The notes under the pieces: model-generated
Database searches by the model: none
Seen by the model: the letters and a program-made list of their open reading frames with translations, nothing else
Told to the model about the DNA's origin: nothing
Source: Bacteroidales bacterium
GTDB lineage: Bacteria > Bacteroidota > Bacteroidia > Bacteroidales > VadinHA17
Direction: 5' to 3'
Assembly: GCA_016715075.1 (NCBI GenBank)
Contig: JADKBK010000004.1
Coordinates: forward strand, 186,001 to 250,000
Length of the DNA stretch: 64,000 nt
Translations under genes and position numbers: made by a program
In this document: piece after piece, positions 40,801 to 49,149 of the stretch
Layout of the letters: every line of letters starts with the position of its first letter
Position numbering within the stretch: the first letter of the stretch is position 1

Positions 40801-41006
40801 TTGTCACTGCATGGGCTTATGAAGCATTGAACCGAAAAGATGAAGCAAACAAATTTATTGAAAGACAAATCAGTTATTTCCCTGATTATAAACTCATAAT
40901 TTGGAGCAAAGCTGCTTTTGAAAAAAACAGCTCTGTAACTCTGGCAGAAAATGAGAAAGATGCAAATGCACGTATCATTGGGGAGCTGATAAAAATTGGT
41001 CTTTAG
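37875..41006 (+). CDS. DUF5107 and TPR-repeat secreted protein
   Basis: A Met at 37839 opens the frame, but the Met at 37875 starts a cleaner signal peptide (MVTIYSKCRQFILSCLFL to TQAQ), giving 1043 aa. Residues about 30-410 match DUF5107: a mutarotase-like beta-sandwich with YIKVMILPEIGGKIW and GGLELNYGIIGH. From about 470 to 990 come helical pairs of TPR type (for example AEVKLKASLARDHNYLPA, NYEKALGFAGRAVDYNRYN). DUF5107 proteins are common beside glycoside hydrolases and are thought to act on or bind carbohydrates, but no reaction is established that I know of. No PUL receptor lies next to it. Confidence 0.8.
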   Translation: MVTIYSKCRQFILSCLFLSFSITGLTQAQTTTVKEYQKVFPTYPYSDPSPIPVLSSLYPYFRYEGYTDKPVQQSWKVVELENDYIKVMILPEIGGKIWTAIEKSTNMPFIYFNHAVKFRDIGMRGPYTSGGLELNYGIIGHTPNCATPVDYVIQNNSDGSVSCIVGVLDLLTRSNWRLEIRLPKDKAYFTTRTFWYNSTPIAQPYYHWLNGGYKADGNLEFIFPGTKYIGHEGEHADWPVNKSNGKNISFYESNNFGGYKSYHVFGKLSNFSGGYWHDDEFGMVRYGTYDDKAGKKIWIWGLSGQGMIWVKLLTDTDGQYVEMQSGRLFNQNGSTATYTPFKHLNFAPYATDIWTEYFYPVLRTKGYVEANEYGALNVKAESGMLKLYFSPIQAIDDQLEVSEGSKIIYSKKLKLNPLKTFGDSLKFNGNSENLTVTLGGNKLIYHSDPKAGALSRPVDAPKDVDWNTAYGLYILGKEAMDQKMYPEAEVKLKASLARDHNYLPAIIKMTELLYRNMLYPQALEMATRGLSIDTHDGAANYYYGLVNARVGNITDAKDGFSLATLSTEYRSAAYTELSRIYLKEKNYEKALGFAGRAVDYNRYNIEALQLQAVIYRYMKDVSNESETLTTILSFDPLNHFSRFERYMMKSDEESQKLFVSLIRNELPQETFAELAIWYYNSGCPAEAEKVFSLSPKNAETIFWLSFLQHKKVDCSEINPAFSFPFRSETGAVLEQLLPGQQDWLLRYSLALIYKDRNRIDESVSLLMSCGDTPDFAPFYVSRADILAGKNESQCEADLRKAVSVDNQSRYQLRLANYYINHQQYDKALTITEAFYKLHPDNFVIGSLYAKSLLLNKRYRETDALLTKINIIPTEGATEGHELYREAKLMQAAQMIGKKNYREALKFIAGARQWPENLGVGKPYEEDIDYRLEDWMTYVCFQKMKKPSEADAILKKIVKFEPKVENTVRNFLPANTLVTAWAYEALNRKDEANKFIERQISYFPDYKLIIWSKAAFEKNSSVTLAENEKDANARIIGELIKIGL

Positions 41007-41017
41007 TTTTTTGACGT

Positions 41018-41300
41018 AGGGACACGCCATGGCGTATCTGTAGAGACAAGTTATGAAAATTCAATTGGGACATGTTATGAAAATTCAATTGAAACATGTT
41101 ATGAAAATTAAATTGGGACATGTTATGGAATTTCAAGAGGGACATGTTATGGAATTTCAGGGGATTTCAGAAGAGGGACACGCCATGGCGTGTCCCTACA
41201 ATTTTTTCATGGACAATGTAGGGTCATGCCATGGCATGACCCTACCAAAGAACGACCCTGCCATGGTATGACCCTGTCATGATATAACCCTGTTATGATG
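41018..41300. repeat. 24-bp tandem array and CCATGG-centred palindromes
   Basis: From 41050, four units of 24 bp (GTTATGAAAATTCAATTGGG plus ACAT, progressively diverged) run to 41145, with a fifth longer unit after. They pass into exact palindromes: 22 bp at 41175-41196 (GGGACACGCC/GGCGTGTCCC) and 28 bp at 41218-41245 (GTAGGGTCATGCC/GGCATGACCCTAC). A half copy lies at 41019, and imperfect copies follow at 41255-41300. All palindromes centre on GCCATGGC. A 72-codon open frame here is produced by the repeat and is not a gene. Confidence 0.85.
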
Positions 41301-41435
41301 TGACCATGCAATAACAATACATTACAATAAAATTACTCTACCATAGCAGGACAATCCCTGAGCAAGACCCTGCAATTCCATAAGATGAAAAGCGTTTAGT
41401 AGATCTTAACTGCATAAATAATATGACATTCTGAA

Positions 41436-42486
41436 ATGAAAAATTCTTGTAAATTCTTACTTTTAATATTGTTGTTTACTGCCTGCAATAAAGCAGGAGT
41501 TGTAAAATTTATACCTGCAGATAACAGGAACATTACCCTTACAGGCAGATTTGATCTGACTGATAAGTCCAGTCCGGTATTCATGTATTCAGGATGTCTC
41601 ATAAGGACTGTTTTCAGTGGTACATCAGTTGAAGTAATACTGAAAGATGACAGCCTCAGGAATATGTTCAATGTGATTATTGATGACAGCCTGTCCGTAC
41701 TTACTACCAATAAGCCTGATGGAATCTACCTGCTGGCAGCTAATCTGGATAACAGAAAACATACCCTTGAGATATCACGCAGAACAGAATGGCATGCTGG
41801 CAATACGACATTTAAGGGATTCAATGTCGATAAGGGAAAAAGGTTGTATAAGCCTGCAGGAAAAACAAGAATTATTGAATTCATTGGAGATTCATATACC
41901 TGCGGTTATGGCAACGAAGGAAAGAGCAGGGAAGAGCACTTCAGATATGAGACAGAGAATAACTGGCTTACGTATGGCTCTCTGACTTCACGTGGCCTTA
42001 ATGCTGAGTATCTTACGGTTTGCCGTTCGGGAATTGGTATGTGGCAGGGTTATGGTGGTGATACAACCTTTACTATGCCAAAATTGTACAACCAGGTTAT
42101 TATTAATGGCACCTCCTCCTGGGATTTTACAAGATACCAGCCGGATGTCGTTGTGATAGATCTGGGAGGGAATGATCTCTCGGCTGCACTGGATTCAGTT
42201 CTATTCGTAAATACCTATATCGATTTCCTCAGGAGGATCCGGAAACTATAATTCAGCCAGGATTGTCTGTGTTGCCGGGCCAAGTAATCCTGGCGATGAA
42301 TGGGAAAAATGGCGTTCATATATACATTCTGTTGTTGATCATTCAACAATAACCGATACGGCGATAAGCTATTTTGAATTTACCACCTTTGAGCCTAATG
42401 GCAGCGACTGGCATCCAAATGTTGAGGAACATAAAAGAATGGCGGAGGAACTGATACCATTTCTTAAAAATCTGATGAGGTGGTAA
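41436..42486 (+). CDS. CE2-type SGNH carbohydrate esterase, lipoprotein, frameshift
   Basis: The open frame stops at 42251, but the next frame continues as YNSARIVCVAGPSNPG to the stop at 42486. Two bases missing in the G-run of ATCCGGAAAC (42236-42245), or one extra base, would join them; the former gives RRIRGNYNSARI and 350 aa. The signal ends FTAC (Cys17). An N-terminal jelly-roll-like domain (about 35-140) precedes the SGNH domain: GDSYTCGYGN with nucleophile S153, DLGGND as the oxyanion Asn block, and, only after the frameshift, GSDWHPN with the catalytic Asp-His. The two-domain order fits carbohydrate esterase family 2, which removes acetyl groups from xylan- or mannan-type sugars. Probably functional. 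Confidence 0.78.
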
Positions 42487-42539
42487 GGTACTATTTGAGT
42501 TCGCTATATATCATTCACTTTGCTGTCATTCGCTTCGCT

Positions 42540-42645
42540 GTCATTCATAGTCATTTGGCCTTCGGCCGTCATTCATAGTCATTTGGCCTTACACCTTCGC
42601 CACAAGCTTCGCTAAAGCTATGGTTGTCAATGAAGGCTACGGTGT
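42540..42645. repeat. Direct repeat and imperfect hairpin
   Basis: GTCATTCATAGTCATTTGGC plus CTT occurs twice (42540-42562 and 42568-42590). It is followed by an imperfect inverted repeat with ends ACACCTTCGCC and GGCTACGGTGT (42591-42645). The region lies between convergent genes. Confidence 0.65.
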
Positions 42646-42697
42646 ACAAAGTCGGCCGTCATTCATTGTTAATATGTAATGTATATCGATTTACAAT

Positions 42698-42773
42698 TAA
42701 TGACAATTAATGACCACTTAATGACCACTTAATGACTACCTAATGACTACCTAATGACTACCTAATGACTACC
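42698..42773. repeat. 11-bp tandem repeat array
   Basis: Seven head-to-tail units: TAATGACAAT, two of TAATGACCACT, four identical TAATGACTACC. The array ends 15 nt before the stop of the minus-strand six-hairpin-type gene, so it would be transcribed as part of that gene's 3' end. Confidence 0.85.
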
Positions 42774-42787
42774 TGATAAAATTTGCA

Positions 42788-45487
42788 TCAATATTCCAGT
42801 CTCAGATCGGCTTTCCCTGAAAATGGTTTTATTGTTACCGTTTCGGTTGCCTTATCATATATCCCTCCTGTAACACTGGAAGGAATCTTACCTTCCGGAT
42901 GAGGAATTCTGAATTTAATCTCTGTGGGTTTACGATCACTATTGCATTCAACTGTAGCAATAATATTATTGTGGTCAGTATTGGAAACAACAGTAAAGGA
43001 GATGGGTCCGAAATAGCTTGCTGCATTTTTTACCTCTATTCTCTTTCCGTTTTCAAGCCACTTCCTTGGAACACCTGGGAGGAGTGCCAGTGATTGTTCG
43101 TTTTCCAGATAGAGCATCCATCTTGTTTCCATCAGGAACCATGCTTCCTCATGCGTTTTATGCACGCTTACCTTATAAAGGTGCTCCCAGAATGTATATG
43201 TCTCCCTGTCGGCCAGTGCTGAAAAGGTGTTGTAATATGTCTTAAGGAAAGGCTTTACCATTCCAAGCCTGATCTGAACCCAGTTATGACGGCTGTAGTA
43301 TGGCTGACTGAAAGCAGAATTACGCTGGTAAAACAGATCACTATGGTAGTCAAGCAATATTCCGGAAGCTTTTTCTTCAGGATCCAGAACTTCGCAAAAA
43401 ACAAGGTAAAGAGGACCAAGCATTGCATCTGAAACTGTGAATGTACCGTGCGACATGAATGTCTCAGGGTTAAGATACATGAGTCTCATGGCTTTAGCTT
43501 CGGTCCATGGGGGTACAGTCGGACACCAGGTTCCATTCCCGAGAGGTACAACCGGAGAGCCTGCCATGGAGTTAAGGAATGATGTTCTGATATCCTTTTT
43601 CCAGGCATCTGCTTCCCTTCTTATGCGAGCTGAGGCTGCCGGGTCAGTGCCAGCCAGCATTTCCGCAACACGACTGATACCAATATATGCATATCCATTC
43701 AGGCTAAACTGGTGAAACTGATCTTCCGGATCTGCCACTTTGCCATCAATCATTCCATATCCTTTGCCCAGAAGCTCCTGCTTTTTGTTTTTTTCACGCC
43801 ACTGAAAAAGAAACTCACAAGCTTTGAGCAGTTTAGGTTCTACCTGCCTTACCCAGGCTGTATCTCTTGAATATCTGAAATACTCTCCCATACTCCAGAG
43901 TGCTGCCCCTGTTTCAACCATATACCCTCCGAAATTCTGGATCATACCATCCTCATGCTGTTTATCGAGAAAATAATCCAACGACCGTTTTGCAACATCA
44001 TTCCATCCCATTGACATATAAAACTGCATGATGGGAGAACTTTCCGTTCCGATCGGAGAGTATACCCCCACAGAGGGAGCGAGTGTCCCGTCAGGATCCT
44101 TACCATATGTTATGAGATCAAGGTGAAGTAATCCGGCCCTGATCATCTCTTCTATTCTCGTTTCGGGCACCTTCACAGAGGCAGCGTTCTGAAGTTTGTC
44201 TTTCCAGAATTTTTTACACTCAGCAAGTTTATTGTCAAAAGAGAGGGCGGCCAGTTTCAGAGCCCTGTCACCTGAAATTGGATTATGAGGGATCCTGAAT
44301 TCAAAAACAGCCTCTTCCCCTGGCTGGAGAAGAACGGCAATCTCCTCATCAGGCAACGGCTGGCCATTAAGCAATGAGATTCCAAAAACCCTGTCGGGTG
44401 AATAAAATGATAATCCTGATTTGTCATCGTAGCTGTATTTTAGTTTTTCCCACCACCCTGAGCCGGGACGCAATGTCCTGAACCAGGCATATCTTGGTAC
44501 AGACGCACTGTTTCTGGCAATTGCCCTGAAATAGAGCACTGTCTCCTCATTCTTTATTGAATCTTCTTTTATGTATTTCTTCAGTGAATCAGCCTGCGAA
44601 GGAGTGAACATATGTCCATAGCTGCTATTGTCAGCCACAAGATAATGTGTGCCAAGAGGAGTACTGCTAAGTAGTGCTGATTTCTCAAGTGTCACAAATG
44701 TTGTGGATAAATATTCGATATCACCATCCATCTGAATAGTGTTCAATATTGGCAAAACTCCTTCTTCAAGTCTCCTTACCCTGTTGTTTTCAACTCCCTG
44801 TCCGCGTCCGGTCATATAACCATATGTTACATTGGTGTTATTGGTTTCCGGTAGGGTTACCGGTGAAGAGGCCATTCTTGGAACTATCATGTCCATATCC
44901 TGTGGTGTAGTGATCTCAAATATCCTGATGTCGCGGCTTATGCCCAGCCATGTAGGGCAGACCAGGTTCTTTGTATGAACCGATGCCGAATCAAATGACT
45001 CTTCCGGTTCAGCTTCGATTTTCTGAAGATTTGTCAGGAGCCGGCGTCCTTTTACCTCATTCTCTATCTCAGTGTATGTTCTTTTATCCTCAGTGAGGCA
45101 GACTATAACATTATAGTCAGGAATATAGATGGGAAAATCAGCTGTTACATCTCTAAGGAAGAATGAAAAGGAATTATCTCCGGAATGTACGGAAACCACT
45201 GTTGTCCCGCTTCCGGTATTCAGTCTGGCATCACTGAAAGTCAGATTTATCCTGCTAAGACCATCCGATCTGAACATAAAATGGTCATTGCTGATCTTCC
45301 CTTTGCCCTCACTGATCGTTATCTTATCCAGTTTTCCGTTAAAGACCTCAATGTAACCTGACGGCTTTACGTTTTGCCATACAACAGAAACCTGTTTCCC
45401 TTTCATATCCGGCTGGGAAAGAGAGGGAGTATATCCTGACTGTGTCAGGAGAATTACCAGTAACAGAAAAATGGTTGTTTTCATCAA
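42788..45487 (-). CDS. Large secreted enzyme, probable six-hairpin glycosidase of unassigned family
   Basis: 899 aa with a signal peptide. The N-terminal 420 residues look like beta-sandwich domains. From about 430 to 800 the pattern of paired helices with conserved aromatic and acidic turns fits an (alpha/alpha)6 six-hairpin barrel: LLHLDLITYGKDPDG, then GTESSPIMQFYMSMGWNDVAK, then HEDGMIQNFGGYMVETGAALW, then FSLNGYAYIGISR. Candidate catalytic acids are the Glu residues in GTESS and MVETG. The last 90 residues form a beta-domain (SYFGPISFTV, ITIKPFSG), as in GH65, GH78 or GH95-like enzymes. I cannot place it in a known family. The gene stands alone, convergent with the CE2 esterase and divergent from a small membrane protein. 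Confidence 0.6.
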   Translation of the reverse strand: MMKTTIFLLLVILLTQSGYTPSLSQPDMKGKQVSVVWQNVKPSGYIEVFNGKLDKITISEGKGKISNDHFMFRSDGLSRINLTFSDARLNTGSGTTVVSVHSGDNSFSFFLRDVTADFPIYIPDYNVIVCLTEDKRTYTEIENEVKGRRLLTNLQKIEAEPEESFDSASVHTKNLVCPTWLGISRDIRIFEITTPQDMDMIVPRMASSPVTLPETNNTNVTYGYMTGRGQGVENNRVRRLEEGVLPILNTIQMDGDIEYLSTTFVTLEKSALLSSTPLGTHYLVADNSSYGHMFTPSQADSLKKYIKEDSIKNEETVLYFRAIARNSASVPRYAWFRTLRPGSGWWEKLKYSYDDKSGLSFYSPDRVFGISLLNGQPLPDEEIAVLLQPGEEAVFEFRIPHNPISGDRALKLAALSFDNKLAECKKFWKDKLQNAASVKVPETRIEEMIRAGLLHLDLITYGKDPDGTLAPSVGVYSPIGTESSPIMQFYMSMGWNDVAKRSLDYFLDKQHEDGMIQNFGGYMVETGAALWSMGEYFRYSRDTAWVRQVEPKLLKACEFLFQWREKNKKQELLGKGYGMIDGKVADPEDQFHQFSLNGYAYIGISRVAEMLAGTDPAASARIRREADAWKKDIRTSFLNSMAGSPVVPLGNGTWCPTVPPWTEAKAMRLMYLNPETFMSHGTFTVSDAMLGPLYLVFCEVLDPEEKASGILLDYHSDLFYQRNSAFSQPYYSRHNWVQIRLGMVKPFLKTYYNTFSALADRETYTFWEHLYKVSVHKTHEEAWFLMETRWMLYLENEQSLALLPGVPRKWLENGKRIEVKNAASYFGPISFTVVSNTDHNNIIATVECNSDRKPTEIKFRIPHPEGKIPSSVTGGIYDKATETVTIKPFSGKADLRLEY

Positions 45488-45583
45488 ATTAAAAATTTAT
45501 TAATCAGGTAAATTTATCAGAATAAGCTCTAAGTATCAAGAGTATTTCATTCAATGTTTTGTCGTCCTGTTGTTTTTCTGCAG

Positions 45584-45618
45584 GTATTTGCATTAATTAT
45601 TTGAATGATCGCAAATAC
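45584..45618. promoter_or_regulatory. Inverted repeat, possible operator
   Basis: GTATTTGC and GCAAATAC form an exact 8-bp inverted repeat with a 19-nt spacer in the 169-nt divergent gap between the six-hairpin-type gene and the small membrane protein gene. It could bind a dimeric regulator for both promoters; chance is also possible. Confidence 0.3.
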
Positions 45619-45656
45619 TGATTATTTTTAATTAATTATTTCTAAATTGTTTGATT

Positions 45657-46004
45657 ATGAAAGAGAAGCTACTTTACTGGATCCCAAGGATTTTAACTAT
45701 TCTCGCAATTCTGTTTATGATTATGTTTTCTTTGGATGTTTTCGGTGGAAATGAACCAGTGGGCAGGCAACTGCTTGGATTTCTGATGCATAACATTCCT
45801 GCCTTCATTCTGACAGCAATTCTTTTTGTTGCCTGGAAGTGGGAAGTTACAGGAGGAGTCCTTTTTATTGTTGCTGCCATTGCCGGAAGCTTTTTTTTCA
45901 GGGCGTTTTCCGGCAATCCGGCTTCACTGATAGTAATGATCCCTTTTTGTATTGTTGGGATATTGTTCATTCTTCATCATTCATTATTGAATAAATCAGA
46001 ATAA
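45657..46004 (+). CDS. Small membrane protein, four predicted helices
   Basis: The frame opens at a TTG at 45651, but the ATG at 45657 gives a better start (MKEKLLYWIPRI, 115 aa). Four hydrophobic segments can be seen: about residues 9-27, 43-60, 67-83 and 90-107. Between the first two lies DVFGGNEPVGRQLLGFLMHNIP. Similar DUF-type membrane proteins are widespread in Bacteroidota with no known function. It stands alone, with no clear partner. Confidence 0.6.
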   Translation: MKEKLLYWIPRILTILAILFMIMFSLDVFGGNEPVGRQLLGFLMHNIPAFILTAILFVAWKWEVTGGVLFIVAAIAGSFFFRAFSGNPASLIVMIPFCIVGILFILHHSLLNKSE

Positions 46005-46175
46005 CCGTAAGTGAATTAATGTTCCTCTTTTTCTTCAATATTCTGGATCTGAGTGATTTTTATTGACTATATAACCGGGTCAACCGTTTTGCTTTGTTGA
46101 ATTATGTAGCGAAATTGGTGGCTCTGAAAACAGTTTATTAACCTGGATACATGAACTCAAATACATCAATCAGAA

Positions 46176-48281
46176 ATGAAGCCAACTATCTCACTGTTAT
46201 TTATCATGGCATTTACTTGCCTGGAACCATCATTTGGGCAGAAGTTTTATCTATCTCCGGAAGGAAATGACAGTAATCCGGGTTCGCCGGATAAGCCACT
46301 TGCCACGCTTACAGCCGCCCGTGACAGGGTCAGGGATTACAGGAAGAGTAATAATGTTAGCCAGCCTGTAGAAATAATACCGCTTGCTGGCGAATATTTC
46401 ATGTTTCAGCCTTTACAGCTTACAGCAGACGACAGCGGAACTCCTGATTCACCTCTGAAAATCAGAGCAATGGATGGTACAAGAGTTGTGTTTAGAGGAG
46501 GAGTGCAACTTACCGGTATTGAAAAAGTTACTGAAGAGTTATGGAAGATTTTTGTGCCGCAGGTTGCCTGGTATAACTCCTATTTTGATCAGCTTTATGT
46601 TAATGGCAGGCGTGCAGTAAGGGCCAGAACACCAAATAAAGGATTTTATACCGTTAAGAATGCCTCAGAATCAATACTTGTTAAAGGCAACGGCTTATTA
46701 CCTCAGCTTGCGGTGCAGGAATTTCAGCTCAACGCGGACGGAGCTGCCTGTCTCAGAAGCTTTTCCCCGGAAGATTATAATGATGCTGTTGTTACATTTT
46801 ATCACAAATGGGACAATACCATGAAACACATTGCAGGCTTTAATGATTCGACAGCTTCTATTCATACAATGGGTATCGGAATGCAACCATGGAATTCAAT
46901 TGACGGCCAGAGCCGGTATTATATTGATAATTTAAGATCAGCTCTTGATTCTCCCGGCGAATGGTTTCTCGACAGATCAGGCTACCTTTTTTATATTCCA
47001 ATAGAAGGTGAATCAATTGAAACGACTTCATTTTTTGCACCTGTACTCAAAGAATTTATTGTTATACAGGGTGACTCAGTGTCAGGCAGGAGAGCCGGAA
47101 ATATCAGTTTTGAGAACCTTTGCTTTGAGTATGCCGGCTACCAGCTTCCATCACATGGCAATGAAGCTATGCAGGCAGCTTCTCCAATTGCCGCCTCAGT
47201 AACTTTAGATTATGCTCATAATGTTTCATTCCTGAATTGTGAGGTGGCCCATACAGGGACTTATGCCTTCTGGTTCAGGAGAGCAAACAGCAATTGTAGT
47301 ATAAAACACTCATATCTGCATGATCTTGGTGCGGGAGGGGTTAAAATAGGAGAGACTGTTATTCGTCCCGATATAAGTGAAATAACAAATAATATTACCA
47401 TAGATAATTCCATAATTACTGATGGAGGCAATGTTTTTCCGTCAGCTGTTGGTATAATTATTTTTAACGCCAGTGATAATAAACTTACTCATAACGAGAT
47501 ATCAAACCTGCGATATTCAGGTATCTCGGCCGGATGGGTTTGGGGATATACTCCCAGTCCTTCAAAAAGAAACATGATTGAGTTCAATCATATCCACCAC
47601 CTTGGCTGGGGTGAGCTCTGCGATATGGGTGGCGTATACACCCTTGGAGCATCCGAAGGTACTACTGTATCAAATAATGTAATTCATCATGTCTATTCTT
47701 TTGATTATGGTGGATGGGGACTCTACACAGATGAGGGATCTTTCGGTATCAGAGAAGAGAACAATCTGGTGTATGCCTGTAAAAGTTCGGGATTTCATCA
47801 GCATTATGGTAAAGAAAACATTATCAGAAACAACATCTTTGCCCTGAATATCAGATCTCAGCTGCAGGCAACCAGGGTGGAACAGCACAGGTCCATCAGT
47901 TTTACAAACAATATAATTTACTTTGACAGGGGATCATTGCTAAGCAGTAACTGGCATAAGTTTAACTTGCTTGCCGATTATAACTGCTATTGGGATAAGA
48001 GGTCGAAGCAGATCATGTTTGCAGATAAATCGTTCCCGGAGTGGCAGAATTCAGGCAAGGATAAACATTCATTAATTGCTGATCCTCTCTTTGTAAATGC
48101 GGAAGCTTTTGATTTTCGCCTGAAAGATCAAGCTGTAGTAAAAAAGATAAAATTTATTCCTTTTGATTATACAAGAGCCGGAGTATACGGTTCTGATGAA
48201 TGGAGAAAACTTGCTGCCTTTGATCCCGGCCTTGCAAAAGAATTTGATGCTGCTGTTTTGATGAGAGAGTCGCAGAGATGA
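46176..48281 (+). CDS. Right-handed beta-helix protein, possibly GH141-like
   Basis: 701 aa with a signal peptide (to about residue 21, SFGQ). The mature start KFYLSPEGNDSNPGSPDKPLATLTAARDRVR, quoted here as residues about 22-52, is typical of beta-helix carbohydrate enzymes related to DUF1565 and GH141. A domain of about 120 residues follows (VFRGGVQLTG, FDQLYVNGRRAVRARTP), then many short Asn-rich beta-helix coils (NNITIDNSIITDGGN, NVIHHVYSFDYGG, ENIIRNNIFALN). GH141 contains fucosidase and xylanase activities, so a side-chain-removing hydrolase is plausible. Polysaccharide lyase or isomerase activity is an alternative. It is followed on the same strand by a barrel-like protein and GH3. Confidence 0.68.
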   Translation: MKPTISLLFIMAFTCLEPSFGQKFYLSPEGNDSNPGSPDKPLATLTAARDRVRDYRKSNNVSQPVEIIPLAGEYFMFQPLQLTADDSGTPDSPLKIRAMDGTRVVFRGGVQLTGIEKVTEELWKIFVPQVAWYNSYFDQLYVNGRRAVRARTPNKGFYTVKNASESILVKGNGLLPQLAVQEFQLNADGAACLRSFSPEDYNDAVVTFYHKWDNTMKHIAGFNDSTASIHTMGIGMQPWNSIDGQSRYYIDNLRSALDSPGEWFLDRSGYLFYIPIEGESIETTSFFAPVLKEFIVIQGDSVSGRRAGNISFENLCFEYAGYQLPSHGNEAMQAASPIAASVTLDYAHNVSFLNCEVAHTGTYAFWFRRANSNCSIKHSYLHDLGAGGVKIGETVIRPDISEITNNITIDNSIITDGGNVFPSAVGIIIFNASDNKLTHNEISNLRYSGISAGWVWGYTPSPSKRNMIEFNHIHHLGWGELCDMGGVYTLGASEGTTVSNNVIHHVYSFDYGGWGLYTDEGSFGIREENNLVYACKSSGFHQHYGKENIIRNNIFALNIRSQLQATRVEQHRSISFTNNIIYFDRGSLLSSNWHKFNLLADYNCYWDKRSKQIMFADKSFPEWQNSGKDKHSLIADPLFVNAEAFDFRLKDQAVVKKIKFIPFDYTRAGVYGSDEWRKLAAFDPGLAKEFDAAVLMRESQR

Positions 48282-48370
48282 ATTCGGGAATCCACTGAAT
48301 ATTTTCATTTTTATTTAATCAAAAAGCACTTTCTTTGAGCCGTCATTCTACACCTGAAAACTATATTTAT

Positions 48371-49099
48371 ATGAGATTATTTTTTTGTTTACTGTTCATA
48401 TTCATTTTTAAACTCAGTTATTCAAACGAAAAGCCGGATAGTACAAGAGCAAAATTTGTATTCAATGGGAATGTGAGTCTGAACAGCAATGGGATGGCTC
48501 CGATACCCTCTTTTTCACTTGGCAAACCTGCCCTTATCGCAGCTTTTACACTTCAGAAAAGACGATTCAGCTTTGACCCCCAGATTGCTTTTTCTTTAAA
48601 TATGAAGCCCTGGATTATTGATAACTGGCTCCATTACAGGCTGATTTATAAGCCAAAATTTGAATTAAGGACAGGGGTGGATTTCAGCATGTTTTTCAGC
48701 GAATATAATACAGGCGAATACAAAATACTCAAGGGAGAGCAGTATATAGCATTTGAGGTTGCCGGGATTATAAAATTTTCACCGAAGAGCATTCTCTCAC
48801 TCATGTACTGGAGTGACAATGGTCAGGATCAGGGAACAATAAGAGGGAATTTCTTTAATTCCATATATGAAAGGAATGATATTGAGATTGGCCGGTCTGT
48901 TTTATTTGCGGCCAGTCTACAGATGTTTTATGTTGCCTATACTGGTAAAAATGATGGTTTGTTTGTTACTCCTAGGGTGGCTTTATCAGTCAGGAATATC
49001 CCTTTGTCGCTTTTCATCCAGGCTACCCAGACCATAAAAAGTAACATTGAGCCAAACCCGGGATTCAGATGGAATGCAGGTATGGCTTATATTTTTTAG
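48371..49099 (+). CDS. Hypothetical outer-membrane barrel-like protein
   Basis: The frame opens at a TTG at 48335, but the ATG at 48371 starts a signal peptide (MRLFFCLLFIFIFKLSYS), giving 242 aa. The mature part has no helices or globular signatures. It consists of alternating hydrophobic strands with aromatic girdle residues (FSFDPQIAFSLNM, FELRTGVDFSMFF, QYIAFEVAGIIKF, SILSLMYWSDNGQ) and ends in the aromatic FRWNAGMAYIF, as outer-membrane barrels do. About ten strands are likely. Function unknown. It lies 50 nt before the GH3 gene and is probably in the same transcript. Confidence 0.6.
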   Translation: MRLFFCLLFIFIFKLSYSNEKPDSTRAKFVFNGNVSLNSNGMAPIPSFSLGKPALIAAFTLQKRRFSFDPQIAFSLNMKPWIIDNWLHYRLIYKPKFELRTGVDFSMFFSEYNTGEYKILKGEQYIAFEVAGIIKFSPKSILSLMYWSDNGQDQGTIRGNFFNSIYERNDIEIGRSVLFAASLQMFYVAYTGKNDGLFVTPRVALSVRNIPLSLFIQATQTIKSNIEPNPGFRWNAGMAYIF

Positions 49100-49149
49100 T
49101 GCCATTTGTGATTTCAGATTGCGTTTTTCTGACTTAAAAAAAAGAATAT

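Noticed and set aside
40536..41030. 164-codon minus-strand gene
   Set aside because: It is antisense to the end of the DUF5107-TPR gene and has no protein-like composition; the plus frame is well supported.
41050..41145. CRISPR array
   Set aside because: The 24-bp units are head to tail without unique spacers, and no cas gene is present.
41053..41271. Small 72-residue repeat protein
   Set aside because: The frame is a by-product of the 24-bp array and palindromes, with no independent coding signal.
42698..42773. CRISPR array or iteron origin
   Set aside because: Units are 11 bp with no spacers, and no replication gene is near.
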